Source of the DNA: Bordetella parapertussis
Lineage (GTDB): Bacteria; Pseudomonadota; Gammaproteobacteria; Burkholderiales; SG8-41
NCBI GenBank assembly: GCA_945863085.1
Contig: CAMBCD010000062.1
Coordinates: forward strand, 1-11,316
Direction: 5' to 3'
Length of the DNA stretch: 11,316 nt
Both the position numbers and the translations under genes were made by a program. The notes under the pieces are model-generated. The model had not been told where the DNA came from and made no database searches. It saw only the letters and a program-made list of their open reading frames with translations. Of the stretch, positions 1 to 6,412 are shown in pieces. Position 1 is the first letter of the stretch, and every line of letters begins with the position of its first letter.

Positions 1-416
1 TTGCGGTAACCCTCGGGCCGCGGCATGCCGAAATTGCGGTAAATCTTGTCCTTGGTGTCGCGCCCCTTCTGGTGCCCGATCACCACCACGGTCTGGCCGC
101 CGAACCGCGCCATGCCGCCGACAATCGCCGGATCATCGGCATACACGCGGTCGCCGTGCATTTCCTCGAAATCGGTGAACAGGCCGTTGATGTAATCCAG
201 CGTATACGGCCGCTGCGGATGGCGCGCCACCTGCGAAATCTGCCAGGCATTCAGCTTGGAATAGATTTCCTTGGTCAGGCCCTGGCTTTTTTTCTGCAGC
301 CGCGCGATTTCTTCGGAAATATCCAGCGCCGAATCATCCTGCACGAAGCGCAGTTCTTCGATCTTGGTTTCCAGATCGGCGATCGGCTGCTCGAATTCGA
401 GAAATGTCGTTTTCAT
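1..416 (-). CDS. accA: Acetyl-CoA carboxylase carboxyltransferase subunit alpha (5' part)
   Basis: AccA pairs with AccD to form the cytoplasmic carboxyltransferase that moves the carboxyl group from carboxybiotin to acetyl-CoA, giving malonyl-CoA for fatty acid synthesis. The 138 complete codons in view read like a normal AccA N-terminus: an opening [22 protein letters not shown] with a helical charged stretch (residues 1-45), then the family-typical [32 protein letters not shown] and [12 protein letters not shown] blocks. The gene runs off the window at position 1, so the C-terminal crotonase-fold half (normally about 320 residues in all) is not seen. ATG at 416-414 gives the usual family start. 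I see no Shine-Dalgarno before it, and a candidate promoter lies within 10 bases of the ATG. It lies downstream of the GGT operon on the same strand, 122 bases away, and probably has its own promoter. Family identity is certain by recall of conserved blocks. Confidence 0.96.
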   Translation of the reverse strand, partial: MKTTFLEFEQPIADLETKIEELRFVQDDSALDISEEIARLQKKSQGLTKEIYSKLNAWQISQVARHPQRPYTLDYINGLFTDFEEMHGDRVYADDPAIVGGMARFGGQTVVVIGHQKGRDTKDKIYRNFGMPRPEGYR

Positions 417-424
417 GGGGCGAA

Positions 425-454
425 ATGATACAGGACGTTATCGTGAATGGTGAA
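425..454 (-). promoter_or_regulatory. Candidate sigma70 promoter of accA
   Basis: On the minus strand a TTCACC -35-like hexamer (454-449) and a TATCAT -10-like hexamer (430-425) are separated by 18 bases. Transcription would start about 2-3 bases before the accA ATG at 416, implying a leaderless or nearly leaderless mRNA. The -35 element lies within a set of three TTCAC motifs. This is a pattern match only. Confidence 0.4.
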
Positions 455-462
455 TGTGTGAA
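443..462. repeat. Three short GTGAA/TTCAC repeats upstream of accA
   Basis: GTGAA occurs at 443-447, 450-454 and 458-462 on the plus strand, read as TTCAC three times on the accA strand, at 7- and 8-base spacing. The middle copy coincides with the candidate -35 box. It could be a binding site for a regulator or chance in a short A/T-richer stretch. Confidence 0.35.
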
Positions 463-538
463 AAGTGGCGGGGAAAATCACCGAATCGCAAAATCTCCCG
501 TTACTAAATGCCTGCTTCTTTCACTCCCTCACCAAAAC

Positions 539-2224
539 TCAATACCAGGCGACATCGCTGCCGCGCGGATCGTTCGCCGCCTGCGCGACACCGTCGCCCC
601 GCGGTTGAAATACCGCCTGCAGATTGCCCCACTTGCGATTGACCACGCGTATCTGGTGCCCCTTGGCTTCCAGTGCGCTGCGCCACGCCACGGAAAATCC
701 TTCGGGCTCGATTTCAATGCGGTCGGGCCAGTATTGATGGTGATAACGCGGCATCGCCACCAATTGCGGCAAATCAACCTGCGGATTGCGCAGATATTCC
801 ATTGCAGCCAGCAGCACCTGGCTGATGATGCGCGAACCGCCGGGTGCGCCGAGGATCAGCACACCTTTGTCGTCTTCAACAAATGTCGGCGTCATGCTCG
901 ACAAGGGACGTTTGCCGGGTGCCACGCTGTTTGCTTCGCCACCGCGCAACTGGAAACTGTTCGCGACATCCGCGCGCAGCGTGAAGTCATCCATTTCGTT
1001 ATTGAGCAACACACCGGTGCCGCGGCCAACGATGCCCGAGCCGAACAGCAGGTTGATCGTCAGTGTGGCCGCAACGCGATTGCCGGCGCCATCGATGATC
1101 GAAAAATGCGTGGTGTTGACACTGCCCGCCCCCGTGGCAGGCGCCACAGGCGGAGGCAGCCGGCTTGGGCGATCCCGGTGGATATTCGTAACATATTGTT
1201 TTAATTTATCTTTTTGAAGCAGTTCTGCCACCGGCACAGCCGCCTGATCGGGATCCCCGAGTTGTGCACGGTCACGGAATACGTGGCGCATGGCCTCAAC
1301 CACGAGATGCGCGTATTCGGGGTCTTGCACCGGCCCCTGCTGGAAATGCTCCAGCATGCCCAGTGCCTGCGCCAGCGCGATGCCACCTGCCGACGGCAGC
1401 GCCGCTGCGGTAATCCGCGCACCGCGATAACTGAAACGCACCGGCACGCGCTCGACCACGCGATATGCGGCGAGATCACTCATCTGCCAGACGCCGCCCG
1501 CAGCGTTGACTGCCGCAACCATGCCCTCTGCCACCGGCCCCCGGTAAAAACCCGCCGCACCGTCGCGGGTGATCCGTTTCAGCGTCGAGGCCAGATCGGG
1601 CTGGCGCAGCAGATGACCGGGGGCCGGTGCACGGCCGTTATCGAGAAACAGCGCAGTCTCTTTGCTTGCGCGCAGCATGGCCTCGCGCAGTTGCGTGATC
1701 CGCGCGTAACGCCGGTCTGTTTTAAAACCCTCGCTGGCCAGCCGGATGGCCGGCGCCAGCGTGACGCTCAATGGCAAGGTGCCGTAACGCTGCGCCAGGT
1801 GCTCCAGTCCCGCCGGCAATCCGGGAATGGCCGCGGCAGTACCGCCGCGCGTGGTGGCACCCGGCAGGGGATTACCGGCGGCATCAAACAAATGCCGCGG
1901 CAGGATGCCGGCCGGTGCGGTTTCCCGCGCATCGATCATCACCTGATGGGCATCATTCGCCCGATGCAGCAGAAAAAACCCGCCGCCGCCCAGACCGGAT
2001 GAATACGGTTCAACCACCGCCAGTGCAGCGGCCACCGCAATCGCGGCGTCAAACGCATTGCCTCCACGCGCCAGCACCGATTCACCAGCGGCAGTGGCCA
2101 AGGGATGCGCCGAAGCAATCGCCGAACGTGATGGACTTGCCGCCTGCGCACCGGCCCAGCACAGGACCACGAGCACCACGCCCAGCGCATAGCGGACACG
2201 GAAGGTGTTGCCGGCAATACTCAT
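539..2224 (-). CDS. ggt: Gamma-glutamyltransferase precursor
   Basis: This is an Ntn-hydrolase that cleaves the gamma-glutamyl bond of glutathione or other gamma-glutamyl compounds and transfers or hydrolyses the glutamyl group, normally in the periplasm. The 561-residue precursor has a signal peptide (residues 1-28, cleavage near AQA-A). The autoprocessing and nucleophilic Thr is T371 in TTHFSIID, splitting it into a large subunit (29-370) and a small subunit (371-561). Other expected residues are present: R100 in DARETAP (substrate carboxylate binding), the NNEMDDF block (408-414), a lid-loop-like segment to GKRP (about 413-440), the S442-S443 pair in PLSSMTP and GAPGGSRI (459-466). E410 replaces the Gln of the E. 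coli enzyme. Length and order match active family members. It is the last gene of the MFS-hydrolase-GGT operon: its ATG overlaps the hydrolase stop by 4 bases (ATGA), so translation is probably coupled. No clear terminator follows. Confidence 0.95.
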   Translation of the reverse strand: MSIAGNTFRVRYALGVVLVVLCWAGAQAASPSRSAIASAHPLATAAGESVLARGGNAFDAAIAVAAALAVVEPYSSGLGGGGFFLLHRANDAHQVMIDARETAPAGILPRHLFDAAGNPLPGATTRGGTAAAIPGLPAGLEHLAQRYGTLPLSVTLAPAIRLASEGFKTDRRYARITQLREAMLRASKETALFLDNGRAPAPGHLLRQPDLASTLKRITRDGAAGFYRGPVAEGMVAAVNAAGGVWQMSDLAAYRVVERVPVRFSYRGARITAAALPSAGGIALAQALGMLEHFQQGPVQDPEYAHLVVEAMRHVFRDRAQLGDPDQAAVPVAELLQKDKLKQYVTNIHRDRPSRLPPPVAPATGAGSVNTTHFSIIDGAGNRVAATLTINLLFGSGIVGRGTGVLLNNEMDDFTLRADVANSFQLRGGEANSVAPGKRPLSSMTPTFVEDDKGVLILGAPGGSRIISQVLLAAMEYLRNPQVDLPQLVAMPRYHHQYWPDRIEIEPEGFSVAWRSALEAKGHQIRVVNRKWGNLQAVFQPRGDGVAQAANDPRGSDVAWY

Positions 2225-3081
2225 GGTTTCAGCGGCGCCAGGTGTTGCGCAAAAAACGCCGCGGCACGCTGCAGTGAATCCTGCAGCGCCAGCCGGTTGG
2301 GTACATGACTTTGTTTGGTCTTGCCGGGATCATCGTACGAATGCTCGGCACCGTCGTACCAGACGAATTCCAAGCCGGCGCTGCGGTCGCGAATTTTTTC
2401 CGCGAATGTCCGGCACACGGCCGGCGATACCTCTTCATCGTTCTCGGCGACCATGATCAGCAGCGGCGCATAAGCCGCGTAATCCGGTTCCGCCGATGGC
2501 GCGCGGCAACTCGGGTATTGCGCGATTGCTGCACGAAAACCGCTGGCCGGCGTCGGGTTCTGCAGTCCCGGCGGCCGCGGCCCCAACGCGGCCAGCACCG
2601 CCATGCCGCCATTGGACCAGCCCTGCACGCCGATGCGGTCCGGCGCGACATCGCTGCGGCTGCGCAGATAGGCCAGCGCGCCATAGGCATCCAGCGGACG
2701 CACCGACTGTTCACTGACCTCCAGCGGCCGGCTGCCGTAGGAATGTCTGCCAAAACCACCGGGATAACCGCGCGGCCCGAAACTGTCGACATGTACGGCC
2801 AGGTAACCACGCTCCGCCCAGAAATTGCCCCACATTTTGTGCCGCATGGTCAGCGCATCGGCGTTGTGCTGGCCGCGCTTCAGCGAAGAATAGGACCCGG
2901 CGCGGCCGTGCAGCATCACCACCGCCGGATGCGGCCCCGGTGACGCCGGCGCAAACACGTAGCCGGTGAGCTGCGTTTTGCCATCGGCACTGATGAAAGT
3001 CACGGTCTCCGGCGCCGCGGCCAGCGCAGTGCCTGTCAGCAACCACCCCAACATCCCCCCCCATAACCAGGGGAACTTCAC
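2221..3081 (-). CDS. Exported dienelactone-hydrolase-like alpha/beta hydrolase
   Basis: A 286-residue alpha/beta hydrolase of the dienelactone hydrolase/prolyl-oligopeptidase-like group, likely hydrolysing an ester or amide outside the cytoplasm. The GTG start at 3081-3079 overlaps the MFS stop (GTGA) and is preceded 7 bases away by AAGGAAA. It also places a signal peptide exactly at the N-terminus (FPWLWGGMLGWLLTGTALAAA, cleavage near residue 22). The open frame continues upstream to 3732, but that part is antiframe of the transporter gene. Catalytic features are an oxyanion segment HGRAG (58-62), DSFGPRG (99-105), nucleophile S156 in GWSNG, acid D215 in VAENDEEVS, and H247 in GAEHSY. The nucleophile is Ser, not the Cys of true dienelactone hydrolases, so that activity should not be assumed. 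Three further Cys or Met positions show no pattern. The substrate is unknown; its neighbours suggest it acts on a compound also handled by the transporter or GGT. Confidence 0.88.
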   Translation of the reverse strand: MKFPWLWGGMLGWLLTGTALAAAPETVTFISADGKTQLTGYVFAPASPGPHPAVVMLHGRAGSYSSLKRGQHNADALTMRHKMWGNFWAERGYLAVHVDSFGPRGYPGGFGRHSYGSRPLEVSEQSVRPLDAYGALAYLRSRSDVAPDRIGVQGWSNGGMAVLAALGPRPPGLQNPTPASGFRAAIAQYPSCRAPSAEPDYAAYAPLLIMVAENDEEVSPAVCRTFAEKIRDRSAGLEFVWYDGAEHSYDDPGKTKQSHVPNRLALQDSLQRAAAFFAQHLAPLKP

Positions 3082-4298
3082 GGCAAACTTTCCTTCTGCG
3101 GCTTTCGCAGTTTCGCTGCATCCCTGCGCATCAACCCGGCCGCAATCGCCAGCAGCACCGCATCCAGCCAGAACACCGGCACCATGCCGAAAGCCGTGCT
3201 CAACGAACCGAATACAAAGGGCACCAGCACTTCCGTACCCTTGTTGACCATCTGGCGCAGCCCCATCGCTTCGCCGGAGCGCCCCGCCGGCGCCCGGTTG
3301 TAGGCCAGCATCATCGACAGCGGGCTGCCGCAACCCAGCCCCATGCCCAGCACAAACGAAATCGCAAACAAGGTCGCAAAACCGGTCACGAACGGAAACG
3401 CCAGGCAGACGCCGGTCGCCAGCACCAGCGACATCGCCAGCAACTGCTCCTCGCCCAGCCGTTTCACCAGATGCGGCATCACCGCGCGCACGATCAGCAG
3501 CGCCAGGCCGAAGGCGCCGAGGATCAGGCCGATTTCGGAGGCTCTCATGCCGATGCTGTGGCCGTAAATCGGCAACAGCAGGTTGTAGAGTTCCAGCGCG
3601 GTTTCGATGATGCCGGCGGTGATCAGTGCACGGCGCAGCGGCGGATTGCGCACCAGGTCGCCCACGCGATGGCTGGCTTTTTCCGCCTTGCTCGCCGGGA
3701 TATGAGTGGTTTTCGGCAGCCAGCCGTTCCACAGCCCGAGCAGCAGCACCGGCACCACCGGCAGTACCGCCATCACCGCAAAAGTCGTGCGATGACCCAC
3801 CGCATCAATCAGGAAACCCGCCGAAGTCGGGCCGAGCAGCGCGGTCATGCCGATGCCGAGGCTGAACCAGCTGTAATTTTTGGTGCGGTCGTGGCCTTCG
3901 GCCAGCGCGCCGATCAGGTGCTGTACGGCCACCGTGTAAAAGATGTAGCAAAAGCCGATCAGCGCGGCAGCGATGTACAACACCTCCAGCCGGAACACCA
4001 GAACCGGCAGCGCCAGCCCGCTCAGCAAACCGATGGTGCCGTAGAGCATCGGCCGGCGAAAGCCGATGCGGTCGGAAATTTTGCCGGCAAAAACCGACAG
4101 CAGCAGCGGAAACAGCGCGTAGGTGGAAAACAGCAGGCCGACAAAAAACTCGTTGGCGCCCAGTTCCAGCGCCGACAGCGACATCAGCACCTTGCTGCCC
4201 TTGTAGGCAGTGTGCGTCAGGATGCTGAGCAGAACGATGCGGAAGATTGGCAGCACAGTCGGGAGCACGATCGGAAGCAAGGCCAGGGGCGCAGTCAT
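3078..4298 (-). CDS. Major facilitator superfamily transporter
   Basis: A 406-residue inner-membrane transporter. It has the usual MFS plan of about 12 hydrophobic helices, with a charged central loop around residues 195-215 (PKTTHIPASKAEKASH) between the two six-helix halves. The loop 2-3 signature is clear: GKISDRIGFRRP at 72-83, including the D-R-x-G-x-R core. A second, weaker copy occurs at the start of the second half's loop (HLVKRLGEE). The first helix is preceded by only a short cytoplasmic tail, and the ATG at 4298 has no good Shine-Dalgarno, so the start is less certain than the frame; the next ATG would delete helix 1. Substrate and direction cannot be read from sequence. As first gene of the operon with two exported hydrolases it may import the products or export the precursor of their substrate. 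Its TGA overlaps the next start by 4 bases. Confidence 0.9.
   Translation of the reverse strand: MTAPLALLPIVLPTVLPIFRIVLLSILTHTAYKGSKVLMSLSALELGANEFFVGLLFSTYALFPLLLSVFAGKISDRIGFRRPMLYGTIGLLSGLALPVLVFRLEVLYIAAALIGFCYIFYTVAVQHLIGALAEGHDRTKNYSWFSLGIGMTALLGPTSAGFLIDAVGHRTTFAVMAVLPVVPVLLLGLWNGWLPKTTHIPASKAEKASHRVGDLVRNPPLRRALITAGIIETALELYNLLLPIYGHSIGMRASEIGLILGAFGLALLIVRAVMPHLVKRLGEEQLLAMSLVLATGVCLAFPFVTGFATLFAISFVLGMGLGCGSPLSMMLAYNRAPAGRSGEAMGLRQMVNKGTEVLVPFVFGSLSTAFGMVPVFWLDAVLLAIAAGLMRRDAAKLRKPQKESLP
3089..3095 (-). promoter_or_regulatory. Ribosome binding site fixing the GTG start of the hydrolase
   Basis: AAGGAAA lies on the minus strand 7 bases before the GTG at 3081, inside the last codons of the transporter gene. 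With the GTGA overlap and the signal peptide that begins there, it supports the short start over upstream starts in the same frame. Confidence 0.7.
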
Positions 4299-4372
4299 CC
4301 CGGCAAGGAACGCAGAACCTGGCCAGCGCGGCCAAATAGCGGAATCCGCATCACGGAGCCAGAATCTTCTTG

Positions 4373-4401
4373 TTGAAAGAAAGTGGTGGCGTGTATTTTA
4401 T
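4373..4401 (+). promoter_or_regulatory. Candidate promoter of the DUF1932 oxidoreductase
   Basis: TTGAAA (4373-4378) and TTTTAT (4396-4401) are 17 bases apart in the intergenic region shared with the divergent transporter operon. The -10 match is modest (4 of 6). A transcript would have a leader of about 70 bases before the ATG at 4480. I found no convincing promoter for the divergent transporter operon in the same 181 bases. Confidence 0.35.
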
Positions 4402-4479
4402 CGCAACCTCGTCCCGCAGCCCTGCATCTATCCGCTGCTATCTATCCCTTGCACTCATCCACCGAATGGAAGAAGCCCC

Positions 4480-5358
4480 ATGAAAATCCAGAATATCGGC
4501 GTTGTCAGCCCCGGCGACATGGGCCAGGGCGTCGCCCTGTCCCTCAAGAACAGCGGCTTTGCAGTCCACACCGCACTCGACGGACGCAGCACGCGCACCA
4601 AAACCCTTGCCCGCGACGCCGGACTCAATGACTGCGGCTCGATGCAAAAGCTGGTCGAGACCTGCGACATCATCCTGTCGATACTCAACCCTGCCGCTGC
4701 CGTCGACAATGCACGTGCCGCCGCCGCCGCGATGCAGGCCACAGGCAAGCGCTGCCTGTTCGTCGACTGCAATGCCATCGCACCGCAGACCGCCCATGAA
4801 ATTGACACCATCATCCGCGCCGCCGGCGGCGAATGCATCGATGCCGGCATCATCGGCCCGCCGCCACGCGGCAAGGCGAGCATGCGCATGTATGTCTCGG
4901 GACCCCGGGCCGCGGAACTGGCACAGTTGTCCAGCGCCGGCATCGATGTCCGGGTAATGAGCGAGCGCATCGGCGATGCCTCCGCGATCAAGATGTGTTA
5001 CGCCTCGTACACCAAGGGTGCGGTTGCCTTGGGCGTCGAAATGCTGATGGCAGCACGCCGCCTCGGCGTCGATGCCGCTCTCGACCGAGAATTGCAGCAA
5101 AGCGCCGCCGACAACCGCCAGTGGGTACTGAGCCGCACCACGGTCATGCCGCCCAAGGCCTATCGCTGGGTGCCGGAAATGCTCGAAATCGCCAAGACTT
5201 TTGAAGGCGCCGGCATGACGCCGCGCATCCTGCTCGGCGCCGCCGACATGTACGAAATGATCGCGCAGACGGCGCTGGGCAAGGAATCCCCCGAGGAGGC
5301 CCGCGCCCAGGGCCGCGACGGCCAGACAGTCGTCAACGGCCTCGCGGACAAGATTTAG
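4480..5358 (+). CDS. DUF1932-type NAD(P)-dependent oxidoreductase (6PGDH-like)
   Basis: A 292-residue cytoplasmic dehydrogenase of the 6-phosphogluconate/beta-hydroxyacid dehydrogenase superfamily. The N-terminal Rossmann domain (1-125) has GVVSPGDMGQG at 7-17, a variant dinucleotide loop in which the central Gly of GxGxxG is Ser/Pro, as I recall is common in DUF1932 proteins. CDIILSILNP (62-71) and LFVDCNAIAPQT (93-104) are typical of the fold. DAGIIGPPP (121-129) occupies the substrate-signature position, and K171 in GDASAIKMCYASYTKG is the expected catalytic Lys. That GDASAIK/TKG block and the rest of the all-helical C-terminus mark the DUF1932 subfamily. The Asn four residues after the Lys in classical members is Ala here. 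The start ATG is preceded by GGAAGAA. A single-gene unit converging on the cyclase gene, 9 bases apart. Substrate unknown. Confidence 0.85.
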   Translation: MKIQNIGVVSPGDMGQGVALSLKNSGFAVHTALDGRSTRTKTLARDAGLNDCGSMQKLVETCDIILSILNPAAAVDNARAAAAAMQATGKRCLFVDCNAIAPQTAHEIDTIIRAAGGECIDAGIIGPPPRGKASMRMYVSGPRAAELAQLSSAGIDVRVMSERIGDASAIKMCYASYTKGAVALGVEMLMAARRLGVDAALDRELQQSAADNRQWVLSRTTVMPPKAYRWVPEMLEIAKTFEGAGMTPRILLGAADMYEMIAQTALGKESPEEARAQGRDGQTVVNGLADKI

Positions 5359-5367
5359 GGCGCCGGA

Positions 5368-6288
5368 CTAGACCCGATACATCGACCGCCGGTCGCGGCG
5401 GAACTCGATGCATGGTCCGGGACGGCCCGTCCTGCTGTACCCGGGACGGATTTCGCCGCGCACCTCGAGCATGATTTCACGGCGCACCACATGGATCTCC
5501 TCGCCGCTGGCGCGGGTGACAAAAGTGCCGTTGATGCTGTGATCCACCAGGTAAAATTGGGTGCGCTCGACGCGGATCGTCGCATGGCGCCGTGACACCA
5601 GGGTATCGGTCACGACCAGCCCTGAATCGGGCGCCCGGCCGATGGTCAGCATTGCATTCCAGTAATCGACGCGGCGCTCCTGTCCCTCCATCAGCAGCAC
5701 CAGGCTGCCGACGTCCTGCGGAATGGTGCGGACGATGTTCAGATTGATGTTGGTGCGATCCGTCAGATCATCGCGCCACTGCACTTCGTACACCGCCGTC
5801 CTCGCCAGCGTCGTTTTCAGCAGGGCGTCAAAAATCGGCGTCATCGCATCCTGCCGCTCGCGGGCCATGTTCTTGGCCGTCTCCTCGGCAATCAGGATCT
5901 GCCCGGCCGTGGCGGCATCCGCCAGATAGGCGGCAACATTGACGGTGTCGCCATAAACGTCTTCGCTGCCGATCACCACAGGGCCGGTGTGGAGTCCGAT
6001 GCGGATCTGCAGTTTCTCGCCCGAGGGTTCCAGGGTGGCCACCGCATGCTGCATCGCCACCGCCGCCTCGACCGCGCAATCGGCGTCCGGAAACAGGCAC
6101 ATCACCGCGTCCCCCAACGTCTTCACCAGACGCCCCTGGTACAGGGGCAGCACTGCCTTCAATTCGTTGATGACGACATTGATCACATGCAGGGCCGCAA
6201 CGTCGCCGAGGCGGCGATAAAGCGCGGTGCTTTCAACCACATCGGCAAACAGCACCGCCAGATGATCGGTTTTATCGGGTATGGTCAT
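5368..6288 (-). CDS. Class III nucleotide cyclase domain fused to an FHA domain
   Basis: A 306-residue soluble protein with no membrane segment. Residues 8-170 form a class III adenylate/guanylate cyclase catalytic domain. Metal-binding D16 sits in LFADVVEST, D60 in VKTLGDAVM, and the purine-selecting pair is K56 and D110 (SEDVYGDTVN), which favours ATP by family rules. N117 is present, but the transition-state Arg expected four residues later is Y121 (VNVAAY). Residues about 195-275 form an FHA phosphothreonine-binding domain: GR at 217-218, VSRRHATI at 231-238 and NGT at 253-255, all the usual contact residues. The C-terminal tail (277-306) is Arg-rich with no recognised motif. The gene has weak ribosome-binding sequence before its ATG and is divergent from the NYN gene. 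It may make cAMP under control of a phosphorylated partner, or be a catalytically altered receptor; no Ser/Thr kinase is in view. Confidence 0.9.
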   Translation of the reverse strand: MTIPDKTDHLAVLFADVVESTALYRRLGDVAALHVINVVINELKAVLPLYQGRLVKTLGDAVMCLFPDADCAVEAAVAMQHAVATLEPSGEKLQIRIGLHTGPVVIGSEDVYGDTVNVAAYLADAATAGQILIAEETAKNMARERQDAMTPIFDALLKTTLARTAVYEVQWRDDLTDRTNINLNIVRTIPQDVGSLVLLMEGQERRVDYWNAMLTIGRAPDSGLVVTDTLVSRRHATIRVERTQFYLVDHSINGTFVTRASGEEIHVVRREIMLEVRGEIRPGYSRTGRPGPCIEFRRDRRSMYRV

Positions 6289-6402
6289 TCAGGGATTGTA
6301 TTAAATTCAACCGCACTTTGGGTCACAACATGCGCTGCCGGCAAAACCCGCGCACATCGACAAACCCATGACAAAAGCCCACAATCGCCGGTAACAATAA
6401 TC

Positions 6403-6408
6403 AGGAAA
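6403..6408 (+). promoter_or_regulatory. Ribosome binding site fixing the TTG start of the NYN gene
   Basis: AGGAAA ends 4 bases before the TTG at 6413. The next in-frame start, an ATG at 6440, has only an A-rich stretch before it and no Shine-Dalgarno, so the TTG start is preferred. Confidence 0.6.
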
Positions 6409-6412
6409 CGCC

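Noticed and set aside
417..538. Terminator for the GGT operon
   Set aside because: Only imperfect CGGG/CCCG arms and repeated AAAATC segments are seen; there is no stable hairpin with a T-run.
404..2002. Two long plus-strand open frames (404-1204 and 1214-2002)
   Set aside because: Both are antisense to gamma-glutamyltransferase, whose catalytic residues are intact in the other strand.
3082..3732. N-terminal extension of the hydrolase to 3732
   Set aside because: This part overlaps the transporter gene in another frame and is Arg/Ala/Gly-rich. The GTG at 3081 has a ribosome binding site and starts a signal peptide.
4320..4334. TGGCC/GGCCA inverted repeat upstream of the transporter gene as an operator
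   Set aside because: Arms are only 5 bp in GC-rich sequence and no promoter could be placed beside it.
3471..4376. 301-residue open frame on the plus strand
   Set aside because: It lies antisense to the MFS gene, is rich in Gln, His and Arg with no family motif, and is a typical high-GC shadow frame.
6368..6401. ATGACA and AACAAT/AATAAT as a promoter for the NYN gene
   Set aside because: Spacing (19 or 22 bases) is outside the usual range and the -10 would run into the ribosome binding site region.
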